DNA of 64,000 bases from Lingula anatina (Eukaryota; Brachiopoda; Lingulata; Lingulida; Lingulidae), in assembly GCF_001039355.2 (NCBI RefSeq), contig NW_019775621.1:74736-138735 (forward strand), written 5' to 3'. The notes beneath the pieces are model-generated. The model had not been told where the DNA came from. It searched no databases and saw only the letters and a list, made by a program, of their open reading frames with translations. A program made the position numbers and the translations under genes. Of this stretch, positions 35,761-46,800 are shown in pieces (within the stretch, counting starts at the first letter, position 1; each line of letters begins with the position of its first letter).

Positions 35761-36139
35761 TCTAATCGCTCCTGATATTTAGAAATTTGACAGCATTTAA
35801 AAATAGAACAGATTCATTATACAGTCACAAGGAAGTTCTTTTGTTTGTTTCCTTGTTTTGATGGCATCATAACTAAGTAAACTTTCAGTTTTTAAGAGGT
35901 ACACTATGTCAAACAGCTGGTAAAACATGTACAGTAATTGTATGATAGCAGCTGGGAGCTACTGGTTATAGAGTTACTGTCAACATCTTTTTACAGCTAA
36001 TACATTTTAACTGAATTATGTTTTAATATTTTCATCTTTTTATTTTTCAGGGTCATCATTGCAGAACTACTATTGCCTCTGAAGTAGTCAGTTAAAAACT
36101 TCAAATGACATTCTCTTAATTTTACAATAAAGTATAAAT

Positions 36140-37860
36140 TTTGTGTAATCAAACGTGTTTTGTTTTTCTTTCTTTTCTCAAATGAGACAATGATTCAACA
36201 ACTTAAACATGACAAAAACAATTTCTTTAAAAAAAATCATTTTATTGCTTGTGAGCAAACTGAAAAGAAAAAAATTTAATCACTTAGTTGTCTCAGTTAA
36301 TGGGTCAAAGTTTAAACAGACAATACAGTCCCACACATTTTGATATTTTTATTAAAATTTTATTTAAATTTTATTAAAATTTTATTTTATTTTAATTAAA
36401 ATTTTGATAAAAGGCTCTAAGCAAAAATAAGTTTTATGTACTATATCAGTCTTTTGCAATGACTCATGAATCATCCAATGGGACTACTATAAATTTTTGG
36501 GGAAAAATGAAATAATCTTATTGCCAAAAATTAATGTTGCTTGCTATAACATATGAATCTTCCAATGGGGCTATCATAAAAGTTGTGGAAAATAACTCTT
36601 CGTATGAGATCTATATTTCACAATAAAAACATTGTGAATAACTCATAGAAATATAATACATTCTGTTTTACCACAAAAACGGCAGTTATAGCTATTATTC
36701 TGATATTTGACCTTGTCTTAAGACCACATGACCTCCATTGATGGCTATACTCTGTTATAATCTCTTAAAACATTATAACAAATAAAACTTTTTAGACAGA
36801 AACCAGGGACTAACTTAAAATGTAAAAATGGATTCATTAACCATTGGTATGTTTGGGAAAATTGTTGTTTACTCCAGGAAAATTCATTTTTTGGCCAAAA
36901 CGAAGAGTTATTATCCCTTTTAAAAAGTCTATTCTTGCTCCTTTTTTAAAGTAACATGCCTTGGTGGAGTTAATGAATAAAGTTGTCATACCTATAACCG
37001 AACTTAAGTTTTTTTTATAAATTTCTTAACCTGAACAGACCCAGTAGCCAGGGGGTGTGTGGTCCCTTTTTGCTGGGAAAATGTTCCCTCTGAGCAAAAT
37101 TTTATCTAAGTTCATGAAGATTGCATAATAAAAGGTCCATTTTGTTTTCAGAAAAAGAACCTTCTTTTTGAAACTGCTGGCTTCAGAAGGGTTTCATAAA
37201 TTGAATTCATTGAATGACTTATCACATCATCTACAGAACCAGCCTGGCATGTACAAACTGACTGATAAAATCAATTCTTGTCTTTTAACCAGCTAGATGT
37301 AGCTTGATGGAATGTCATGGTACATGTTTACCTTTGCTTAGTGAAGTAATAACAGATAATTATATGCAGTGGGTTGTGCAGATAACATCTTTAAATTATG
37401 GCATCTGAAGTATTGTAGAGAAATCACTTCAACCAATCAGATATGTCCACTGTAACCAACAGTTAACATTATCCAATAGAAAGACTGGATTCAAGATTTT
37501 AAACAGGGGGTTGCTAATACAACTTTATGCATGGCTCAGTACAAAACTGGGTGAATTGTTAACTACAAGTTCATATGGAATCCAAATGGATATTTCTAAG
37601 GTGAGATCGAGTTGAATTGCGAACACTATTTCAGCATTGGAAAAAACATATCAAGCCTCGAATAAGTCTAACACCTTATCCAAGCGACTGATCGACTAGC
37701 TCCTGAAAACTCTGAGGGCAATGAAGGCCTGCTTAGATCTGAATATTGCAGGTCCAGACAAGAAATTGCTGACCCGAATGTTTTTCGCATTAATTATTTC
37801 AAGTAAACATTGTGCACATTTAACCGACAGACAGTAAATGCTGCGGCCTACTATATACTG
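36140..37860. other. Gene-free stretch
   Basis: AT-rich DNA with a low-complexity TTTTATT/AATTAAAA run (36340-36405), a short tandem pair near 36470-36570 (ATGAATC-x-TCCAATGGG) and the MITE at 37037-37188. No gene supported. Confidence 0.5.
37037..37188. mobile_element. Diverged copy of the 19509-19676 MITE family
   Basis: Shares CAGTAGCCAGGGGG, TTTTTGCTGGGAAAA, GGTCCATTTTG, CAGAAAAAGAACC and GAAACTGCTGGCT with the better-preserved copy. Its ends are eroded and no clear target duplication remains. Confidence 0.65.
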
Positions 37861-38110
37861 CGTTCCTACTGAAAATGGCTGCCCCCATGTAGTTCCGCAG
37901 TCGGTGGAAACGCGCTTATATGATTAAGACGAGCCCAGCCGTCAGTACCGGATATTGTTTTGTGACCTTGAGGAGCAATTAGGTTTGGTCTTTGCGGCAC
38001 GCATGAACAGTAGTCGAACTACCACACCTGGGTCTTTTGTTTTTGACAACTGTTCACTCGTCCTAAGCAGTATGAAGGGGCCGGCGTCCAACAATTTTCA
38101 GCCTGTCTGT
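37860..38110 (+). promoter_or_regulatory. CpG-richer region upstream of the 25-finger gene
   Basis: Noticeably more CpG than the surroundings (CGCAGTCGG, AACGCG, CAGTACCGG), ending just before the ATG at 38148. It may be the promoter and 5' UTR. A 61-codon ORF at 37955 within it has no recognisable domain. Confidence 0.3.
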
Positions 38111-38147
38111 CCAGGTTCACAGCAAAATGTTAGACAGTAGTGTAACA

Positions 38148-38339
38148 ATGGCTAATAAAAATTATGTGAAAAATAACCTTGGAATCAGGACTCAATGTTA
38201 CTTGAGACAAGAATCTTTCAACAATTAATCGTCTCATGAAATTCAAGAAAATAATTATACTGGAGAGAAACCTTACAAGTGTAGATTCTGTGGCAAGACT
38301 TTTATACCACCAATTAAGTTCTTACAGCATTCAGTAAAA
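38148..38339 (+). pseudogene. Disrupted 5' coding segment of the 25-finger gene
   Basis: ATG at 38148 opens 26 codons (MANKNYVKNNLG ...), then TAA at 38226, then the same frame continues SSHEIQENNYTGEKPYKCR into the finger array. The TAA-separated continuity suggests that a nonsense change cut off the original N-terminus, or that an unseen splice event supplies another start. Confidence 0.45.
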
Positions 38340-40472
38340 ATGTACATAGGAGAGAGACCTCACAAGTGTAGATTATGTGAAAAGACTTTAAAAGACAAAA
38401 ATTCTTGCATACGTCATGAGAGAATTCACACAGGAGAGAGACCTTTCAAGTGTAGATTCTGTCACAAAACTTTTACTCAAAAAGGACATTGCACAGAGCA
38501 TGAGAGAATTCATACTGGAGTCAAACCTTACAAGTGTAGATTCTGTGACAAAACTTTTACTCAAAAAGGACATTGCACAGAGCATGAGAGAATTCATACT
38601 GGAGTCAAACCTTACAAGTGTAGATTCTGTGACAAAACTTTTATAGACAAAACTTCTTGCATAGTGCATGAAAGAATTCACACAGGAGAGAAACCTTACG
38701 GTTGTAGATTCTGTGACAAAACTTTTACAGACAATGCTGTTTGCATATGTCATGAGAGAATTCACACAGGAGAGAGACCTTTCAAGTGTAGATTCTGTCA
38801 CAAAACTTTTACTCAAAAAGGACATTGCACAGAGCATGAGAGAATTCATACTGGAGTCAAACCTTACAAGTGTAGATTCTGTGACAAAACTTTTACTCAA
38901 AAAGGACATTGCACAGAGCATGAGAGAATTCATACTGGAGTCAAACCTTACAAGTGTAGATTCTGTGACAAAACTTTTATAGACAAAACTTCTTGCATAG
39001 TGCATGAAAGAATTCACACAGGAGAGAAACCTTACGGTTGTAGATTCTGTGACAAAACTTTTACAGACAATGCTGTTTGCATATGTCATGAGAGAATTCA
39101 CACAGGAGAGAGACCTTTCAAGTGTAGATTCTGTCACAAAACTTTTACTCAAAAAGGACATTGCACAGAGCATGAGAGAATTCATACTGGAGTCAAACCT
39201 TACAAGTGTAGATTCTGTGACAAAACTTTTACTCAAAAAGGACATTGCACAGAGCATGAGAGAATTCATACTGGAGTCAAACCTTACAAGTGTAGATTCT
39301 GTGACAAAACTTTTATAGACAAAACTTCTTGCATAGTGCATGAAAGAATTCACACAGGAGAGAAACCTTACGGTTGTAGATTCTGTGACAAAACTTTTAC
39401 AGACAATGCTGTTTGCATATGTCATGAGAGAATTCACACAGGAGAGAGACCTTACAAGTGTAGATTCTGTGACAAAACTTTTACTCAAAAAGGCCATTGC
39501 ACTGAGCATGAAAGAATTCATACTGGAGACAAACCTTACAAGTGTAGTTTCTGTGACAAAACTTTTAGAGACAGAGCTTCTTGCATAAAGCATGAAAGAA
39601 TTCACATAGGAGAGAAACCTTACAAGTGCAGATTTTGTGACAAAACTTTCACTCTAAAAAGTTATTGCAACGTGCATGAAAGAATTCACATAGGAGAGAA
39701 ACCTTACAAGTGCAGCTTCTGTGACAAAACTTTTACAGTCAAAACTTCTTGCATACAGCATGAAAGAATTCACACAGGAGAGAAACCTTACAAGTGCAGA
39801 TTCTGTGACAAAACTTTTACTCAAAACAGTCATTGCAATGTGCATGAAAGAATTCATACCAGAGACAAACCTTACAAGTGTAGTGTCTGTGACAAAACTT
39901 TTAAAGAAAACAAATCTTGCACAGAGCACGAAAGAATTCACACAGTAGAGAAACTTTACAAGTGTAGATTCTGTGAGGAAACTTTTTCTCAAAAAGGCCA
40001 ATGCAGTGCGCATGAAATAATTCACACAGGAGAGAAAAATTACAAGTGCAGTTTCTGTCACAAAACTTTTAAAGACAAAAAAAATTGCATATATCACAAG
40101 AGGATTCACACAGGAGAGAAACTTTCTAAGTGCAGATATTGTGGCAAAACTTTTACTCAAAAAAGTCATTGCAACATGCATGAAAGAATTCATACCGGTG
40201 ACAGACCTTACAAGTGTAGTTTCTGTCACAAATCTTTTAAAGACAAATATTCTTGCATAGAGCATGAAAGAATTCACACAGGAGAGAAACCTTACAAGTG
40301 TAGATTCTGTTACAAAAATTTTACTCAAAAAAGCCATTGCACTGTGCATGAAAGAATTCATACTGGAGACAAACCTTACAAGTGTAGATTCTGTGAGGAA
40401 ACTTTTACACTAAAAAAATCTTGCAAACTTCATGAAAAAAATCACACCGGAGACAAACATTTGAAATTTTAA
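38340..40472 (+). CDS. 25-finger C2H2 zinc-finger protein (uninterrupted ORF)
   Basis: A single open frame of 710 codons encodes 25 consecutive C2H2 fingers (C-x2-C-x12-H-x3-H, mostly YKCRFCDKTF ... HERIH) with TGEKPY, TGVKPY and TGERPF linkers. Such arrays bind DNA, occasionally RNA, in the nucleus. Fingers 2-5, 6-9 and 10-13 are a four-finger block repeated three times with no difference I can see at the protein level apart from the last boundary. The first ATG is at 38340, but fingers begin before it: the same frame is open from 38229 and encodes a degenerate finger (YKCRFCGKTFIPP). An in-frame TAA at 38226 separates that from an upstream ATG at 38148. After the stop at 40470-40472, finger-like coding continues in a shifted frame. 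It is therefore either a truncated but possibly expressed gene or the intact core of a dying one. Confidence 0.8.
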   Translation: MYIGERPHKCRLCEKTLKDKNSCIRHERIHTGERPFKCRFCHKTFTQKGHCTEHERIHTGVKPYKCRFCDKTFTQKGHCTEHERIHTGVKPYKCRFCDKTFIDKTSCIVHERIHTGEKPYGCRFCDKTFTDNAVCICHERIHTGERPFKCRFCHKTFTQKGHCTEHERIHTGVKPYKCRFCDKTFTQKGHCTEHERIHTGVKPYKCRFCDKTFIDKTSCIVHERIHTGEKPYGCRFCDKTFTDNAVCICHERIHTGERPFKCRFCHKTFTQKGHCTEHERIHTGVKPYKCRFCDKTFTQKGHCTEHERIHTGVKPYKCRFCDKTFIDKTSCIVHERIHTGEKPYGCRFCDKTFTDNAVCICHERIHTGERPYKCRFCDKTFTQKGHCTEHERIHTGDKPYKCSFCDKTFRDRASCIKHERIHIGEKPYKCRFCDKTFTLKSYCNVHERIHIGEKPYKCSFCDKTFTVKTSCIQHERIHTGEKPYKCRFCDKTFTQNSHCNVHERIHTRDKPYKCSVCDKTFKENKSCTEHERIHTVEKLYKCRFCEETFSQKGQCSAHEIIHTGEKNYKCSFCHKTFKDKKNCIYHKRIHTGEKLSKCRYCGKTFTQKSHCNMHERIHTGDRPYKCSFCHKSFKDKYSCIEHERIHTGEKPYKCRFCYKNFTQKSHCTVHERIHTGDKPYKCRFCEETFTLKKSCKLHEKNHTGDKHLKF
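38434..39441 (+). repeat. Three tandem copies of a 336-bp four-finger block
   Basis: Unit boundaries at about 38434, 38770 and 39106. Each unit encodes fingers with TQKGHCTEH, TQKGHCTEH, IDKTSCIVH and TDNAVCICH cores. 336 = 4 x 84 nt, so the frame is kept. Near-identity points to recent unequal crossing-over or conversion, or to assembly collapse or expansion. Confidence 0.9.
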
Positions 40473-41226
40473 AGAGAAAAAAAATTGCATATATCATGAG
40501 AGAATTCACACAAGAGAGAAACTTTTAAAGTGAAGATTCTGTGACAAAACTTCTAAAGACAAAATTGCTTGCATTGAACATGAAAGAATTCACACAGGAG
40601 AGAAACCTTACAAGTGTAGATTCTGTGAGGAATCTTTTACACTAAAAAAATCTTGCAAACTTCATGAAAAAAATCACACCAGAGACAAACATTTGAAGCG
40701 TAGACTTGCTGCAAAATCTTTCACTACAAAAGGAAATTGCACTTACCATGAAACAATTTACACTGGAGACAAAACTTTTAAGCAAGGTTTTTGCACTGTC
40801 CATGAAACAATTCATACAGTTGGAGAAAAGCATGATACATGCAAGTTCTGTGACAAAGAGTTCATAACAAAATTGGCCTGCATTAGCCTTAAAAGAATTT
40901 GTGAGAAACCAGACAAATGTGGAGTAGAATTTAATCAAGGGAATAATTGCAGAACACACAAAACAACATACAACAAAAGAAAACACAGTTCAAATAATAT
41001 ATATGGAACTTAAGGCAATGAAGATGAGCCTAACAATGCTCCAGATTCAGAGGGGGAGACAGATGAAATAAGAAATGTGGAAAATAAACTGACAAACAAT
41101 AATGCCATAACCTATCACATATACAAGGAAGAAAGAACAGAATTCTATCATAAAGATGATGACACTTTTACCACAGAGAATGTCACCATCATTACTGACA
41201 ATGATGTCTATGAAATACTGGCATGA
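40473..41226 (+). pseudogene. Decayed C-terminal fingers and acidic tail of the 25-finger gene
   Basis: After the ORF stop, the +1 frame gives IYHERIHTREKLLK, then TGA (40531-40533) where a finger Cys belongs, then 159 open codons of one good and several eroded fingers to TAA (41011-41013). The same frame continues 70 codons of an Asp/Glu-rich tail (GNEDEPNNAPDSEGETDE ... DNDVYEILA) to TGA at 41224-41226. The stretch at 40620-40697 nearly repeats 40385-40465, so a local duplication probably caused the frame break. Confidence 0.65.
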
Positions 41227-41704
41227 AAAGGACCACGCCAGGTCTCATCACAACAATTATGAATAATTCTTTCTACAACATTTAATGATATGTTCAGATG
41301 ACAAAAAAAAAAGAAAAAAAAAGAAAAACTTTTACCTTATAATTTTGTTATTTTTAGACAACCTAGGAATAATCATATGTAACTGCTTCAATTCTTATTT
41401 GTTCAGTGATTATCAACAATTATTACTTTTATTCTGTGTAGGTTCAGTTTTCATCAGATCATTTACTTCCATGATCAGACACATTATCTATGACAGATCA
41501 TATATAATAAAAGAACTGTACTTAGTCAAATACATGATATTACACTAGAAAATGCCTCTCTTCTATCTTTATTGTTGAAAACAGATAGAGAAATAGACAA
41601 GTGTTTCATTTTCATTTATTTTATGTGTTTACTAAATGAAAACAATTTAAATCATTTCATTTTTTATCAAATTTATATATATTCAATGACTTTGTCACAG
41701 AATA

Positions 41705-42040
41705 AACAGTTAAAGATGCATACAAAGTCATTTTTGTCACAAAAACCAACCAAATGCCAGCATATAGTTTCAAGTAGTATAACTAAGAGAATTACCAAAA
41801 GGCATTGTTTAATTTTACCCGAAAATGATGTTTGAACAGATTTTTCTGCTGGCATTCTAAGCTGTATGTCAAGAGGGCAGGAAAGTAGGTCATGGAAGTA
41901 GGTTAAATTTACAACCATAAATTTAAAGAAAGGAGCAGTCTAAAGGTCTTTTATGGCTGAGCGAGAGATCTATTCAGTTTATCCCTTGGCATGTCAAATT
42001 TATTTGATGCATATTAGAATCCAGTAGAAGTAATTTACAT
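41705..42040 (-). repeat. Dispersed repeat with ORF-like content, - copy
   Basis: Inverted partner of 25780-26125, about 16 kb away. Carries the same FSGKIKQCLLVILLVI translation on the minus strand. Confidence 0.6.
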
Positions 42041-42357
42041 GTGTTACTGGGAATCCACGCTCTACTGATGCTCGGTTTGTATGTACCTTTAAAAAAGAAA
42101 CATCATTTTGTTCACTGGAAATATCAAATTCCAAAGAAGATTAAATTAGATATAGAAGACAACACATATTACAGACTTTAAAGAAACAGATTCAATGACA
42201 GCTAGACAAGTGTGATGTTGAAAATAAAGAAAAACATCTATAAAATGTAATGCAATACTGTATGTTTTGTCGAAAAGAATTCAGTGTTATATCACTGTTC
42301 CCTGTATTACTGTCCAACCATTTTAATATTCTTAGTTATCAACTGAACACAACAGTT

Positions 42358-43106
42358 CAGTGGCAGATATAGAAGGGGGGGGGCTGGGGGTTATAACCCC
42401 CCCTCTTCGGTTTCTGAAAAACAGGCCTATATCACACCAATGGGGTCATGTTGATACTCCCTGCACCGTTACTCCCTCACACTGATACTCCCCCACAACA
42501 TTACTCCCTCACACTGATACTCCCCAGCACCGTTACTCCCCTTTAGTAAATTTTTGTGTATTATGCACATTGATATTCCCCCATACTGATAGATCCCCGC
42601 ATCGACACATTCCCAGTAATATTGTCGATGTAAGCACACTATTATTACCCCACACCAATACTCCCCCACATCATTGCTTCCCTGCATCGATACTGTGGGG
42701 GAATATTGGTGCGGGGGAGTATGGGTGCAGGGACGTATAGGGATGGAACCACATCAATATTCCCCTCTTGAATTTAGAATTTTGAAAAGCTAATCATAGT
42801 TCTTAATTGTACCAAAGGACCCTGTTTGCTCTCCAAACTCAAAAAACTTTGGGGCCTTTAAGCAGGCCTGAACCCTACAACAAGTAACAACTACTGATCT
42901 CGAATTCTAACTCAAAATGATGCATATGAAATTAATCTCCAAGCTGAGGAGAGCGACACAGGCAAAATCTTGAGACATGAGCTCCCCCCTACTAGCTAGC
43001 TCTGCCCACAGTTACAGACATCAGACAATAGAGAGGCTTGCGTGTAATCTCCTTCTGTTGCTTTGGACACCCCCCCCCCCTTCAAAAAATCCTGGATCTG
43101 CCCCTG
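42358..43106. mobile_element. Inverted-repeat element, CAGTGGCAGAT / ATCTGCCCCTG ends, copy 1
   Basis: Starts CAGTGGCAGATATAGAAGGG and ends TTCAAAAAATCCTGGATCTG plus CCCCTG. The interior shares CGGTTTCTGAAAA, TATTCCCCTCTTGA and GTTTGCTCTCCAAA with the copy at 49476. It also holds a diverged run of CACTGATACTCCC-type repeats (about 42460-42710). No transposase is visible; non-autonomous. Confidence 0.65.
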
Positions 43107-43261
43107 TAAATACAGTTTGTAGTCGCTGCATATGTAAAGGAAATACTAAATGAATCGTGCAACCTGCACCATATACCTCTGTATACTCTTATATCCAATT
43201 ATTAGCACCTACCTACAACAATAAAACAAGGCCTTTATATAGCTGAGGCAGAAGTGTAAAT

Positions 43262-43541
43262 CAAAACCCAATATAGAGGTGCAATTGACATTTAAAATAT
43301 ATTTAGATTGCAAACTATGTTTGATTATTACCATACATTTTGGAACATACGTTACCATTTAGGGCTCTATGCATAATGTAAAAGACATGGTAAAAATTCA
43401 AATCTGAATATAAATTGAGATAGTCCTGGATTTTTGTTCTATTCACATATGTTTTAAAAATTGAATACAACTTTGAATTCATTCAGTTTTATTTTTTGAC
43501 ACTTTAGCATGTGAAATGCTCCTCTATATTGGGTTTGTGTG
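43262..43541. mobile_element. Inverted-repeat element upstream of the GST
   Basis: The left arm AAAACCCAATATAGAGGTGC is mirrored at the right by CTCCTCTATATTGGGTTTGT. The enclosed sequence has no ORF. Single ends of the same family lie at 8846-8938 and 22668-22757. It ends about 150 bases upstream of the antioxidant-response-like boxes of the GST gene. Confidence 0.6.
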
Positions 43542-43691
43542 TGTTACTTTGTTTGCATGGCCTAAGTGCCAATGACTCGTTGTCACTGCCAAGGTAAATA
43601 TAAGTCATTTTAAGTATTGACTCCAACAAGGAACCAATATAATAACCTCAACGAGTAAACCAATGGTGTACAATGTTGTGTTGACATTGGG

Positions 43692-43743
43692 TTAGTCAGC
43701 AGGATTAGTCATGAGTCAGCATTAATTCAGACATACATATAAG
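43692..43743 (+). promoter_or_regulatory. GST promoter: antioxidant-response-like boxes and TATA box
   Basis: TTAGTCAGCA (43692-43701) and TGAGTCAGCA (43712-43721) match the Maf/Nrf2-type antioxidant-response and AP-1 consensus. TATAAG (43738-43743) lies 69 bases before the ATG, a sensible TATA distance for a short 5' UTR. Such boxes are established regulators of GST genes in animals; here the assignment is by motif and position. Confidence 0.6.
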
Positions 43744-43811
43744 CCAAGTTGTACGAGTGGCAAGTCTAGAACTTCTGTTTCATTATTAAGCTGCATTTGT
43801 TAACTTCCAAG

Positions 43812-46800
43812 ATGCCTACCTACAAGCTGTACTATTTTAATGCAAAAGGGAATGCAGAGATTACCCGTCTGGTGTTTGCTGCTGCTGGTGTGGAATATGA
43901 AGACATCAGATTTAAAGACCGTGATGATTGGCTTAATAACTACAAGCACTGTGAGTTTTTTTCCATTTGTAATCTTACATGTTTGATTCTCATAAAAAAC
44001 ATTTAGGTCATTCAATTGATTCTTTGATCTATCAGTTGTGAAATACTAGTCTTGACCCAGTGGCACCTGCTCTTACAGTTCTTGGTACAAGTAATGGAAG
44101 TACAGAGTGTATGGTTCAGTATGCACAACAATCAGGGGACAAAGCATAATAACCTATTACCTCATTTTACGCTTAGGTCCATGTATCATATACCTTTAAA
44201 ACAACAACACAGGTGTGGGTTGGAAGCTTTTTATTATAGCTTCGAAACTACGCTACGTCACTACATCTACAGTAATTAAATAATAAACAAAATCTCAATA
44301 ATCCAGTCCTAGCCATGTTCAGTAAAGCATGTCTGCTCTGCATAAAGGCTTGCAACTGACTGAATTAAATCACTCAATGGCCGGAAAACGAGATTTAAGT
44401 GTCCTGGATGCAGTGACGTAACGTAGCTGTCCCCACCTGTGTGTGTTTTAAATAGGACTTAAAAGATAAGTCCTTACATAAACCTACTACCAAGGTCCTA
44501 GGAAACAATTTCCACTTGATATTAACTGTTATTTCTCTGGCTATATCTCTGCACTTTTCTGTACTGTGAGCTATTAATTATTGGGGAAAATGATATCATC
44601 ACCCTGCTGACCTTTGATAGAGAGGACATGCCACTGCTCCAAGGCTTGTGATCATCTCTGTGATATACAGTGCCAGCACGCCAGCAGTGATGGCTAGACA
44701 CTCCAAAACTATATATTCCTTGGCATCTTAGGAGTATTTTACATCTAACCTGTGAAACAGCATATGAATTTAAGATATAACCAGTAGTGGTAGCTAGCAG
44801 CATTGGTATTGTTACGTTTCTGACTTTTATAGCCATTAGTGTCTTTGCTATGGCCGTGCACATCATTGCATTGTATTCAAACTTATGGCAGTTACATTTT
44901 TGCATGCCCATGTTATGTAGTTAATTATTATATAATATTGCATCACATTGAGAAAAAATTGTTTTGCATTGCTACTACATAAGCCCTGAAAAGAAAACCA
45001 AGTTATTTATTATTTACCAACTGACAGTGACAAGAATGATTCTTAGGATTGACATATAGCTCTAATTGTCTAATTGGAAAGCCCAATTGATAAAATTTAA
45101 AAAAAAATTGTGCAATTTTTGCAAAATTTTAATTGTTCTCATTGTGGCATTTTAACATGTGAATTTTAACTCTCATGGGCCTGAAGCCTTATGCAAGTTA
45201 CATGTTCTGCCTTGTTAGTAACAGACCCTAAGATTCAGATTCTATGCATGCCAGCATTTTTCATTTTTAAATCTTCACATATCCACGCTTACCTGAGGAT
45301 GCAGATATTTAAAAATAACGAAGCTGCATGGACCTGACACCCAGATCAGGTGTCAGAGTCAAGAATTACCATTTGAGATAATTTCACTTATTTTACAGTA
45401 AGCCCCACCGGACAGTGCCCATTCCTGGATGTGGACGGGAAGAAGATTGGTCAGAGTTTGGCTATTGCGCGTCTTGTGGCACGAGAACACGGTAAGGAAT
45501 GTGACAGATAATTTAACATTGTCTGCATTGTAGTTTTTGCTTAAACAAGTAAGAGATTACCTTTTAGAAAAAACAAGGCAGCAAAGCTGTCAAATGTACA
45601 GACAAAAAAAAAAATAAGGATGCAGAAAACGGGTCATTTTGTCAATTTTGATGCTATGATAAATGCTTATAATAGCAGTCAATCAAAACTGAATTTTAAT
45701 CATGCACAACAGGTAACATGGTCAATAATAGGAGCAGATCCAGAGAAATTTTCTGACAGTGTTCCAAATTATCTTTGTTGATCCATCCTCCATTTTTGCT
45801 GATCTTCCAACAGAAAAAAATAGGTACCTGACTTTTATGAAAATGGCCCGATCATGCTGATTTTCAAATATGACCTGCATTTAATGCAATTCATTAGTTC
45901 TGTAAGTTTCAAGCCAAAGGTTAAAGAGTTTTCCACTTATCGGGTTATAGTTGATAGTGTACAATGACAATGACGGTGACAGCTATATGTCTGTACATAA
46001 AAAGTTTATAAGTGTTGATCAAAGGCAGCGGCTGTGCTAGAAATTCCAGCCATCAGTCTTGATTCAATCTTGAGATCATTTCAGTGTTTTTCTTACAACT
46101 TTATTCTTTCTTTCTAGGTCTTTATGGTGAAAGTAACATGGACGGTGCCATGATTGACCAGGTCCTTTACACTTTAGACGATTTGACCAAGCCACTTATC
46201 GACTGGCATTTTGAGAAAGATGAAGCAAAGAAGGTAGCATTTTTAGTTACTGGTATATTTGGCATAATGGTTAATAATTGTGACAAGTTGTGTATTAAAT
46301 GTATCAGGACAATACCCCCCTTCTCCCGATAATCCCTTCCCCCCTGACAATTCCCCTTCCTATAATAAATATCAAACTGAGCATGAATAGCGTGACATTG
46401 TTCAAAACAAAATAATGCCTGCCTTTAATCAAAATGTATCTCCAGGTAGAGGCAGGTTAAACAAATCATCTCTTGCTCATCTAGGAATACCTTTCATGAA
46501 CTGACACTACTAACTGTTTAACCCCCCCCCCCTCTTCCCCTTGGTCAAGTGAAATTAGTATAGAAAAATTGATAAAATGTTTTATTAAAAAATGACAAGT
46601 AATGTCAAATTTGCATCTATAATAGCATCTTAAAATTTAAAGTGACATCTCAGGTCTGTTGAAGCGTGTAATGAGCCTACTGAGTCTTATAATCAATAGC
46701 CAATCATTGTTTTTATTTCATTTTCTGTCTTCTTTCTTATATTCAGTAAACTATTCAAGAAATGTGTGAATGTCTCAAGTACATAGTACAAAAATTGTGT

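Noticed and set aside
38388-39605. 405-codon minus-strand ORF opposite the finger array
   Set aside because: It is the mirror of the repetitive finger coding sequence; its period follows the 84-nt finger unit and it has no independent features.
42469-42687. Gly/Tyr-rich minus-strand ORF
   Set aside because: Produced by the CACTGATACTCCC-type simple repeat inside an inverted-repeat element.
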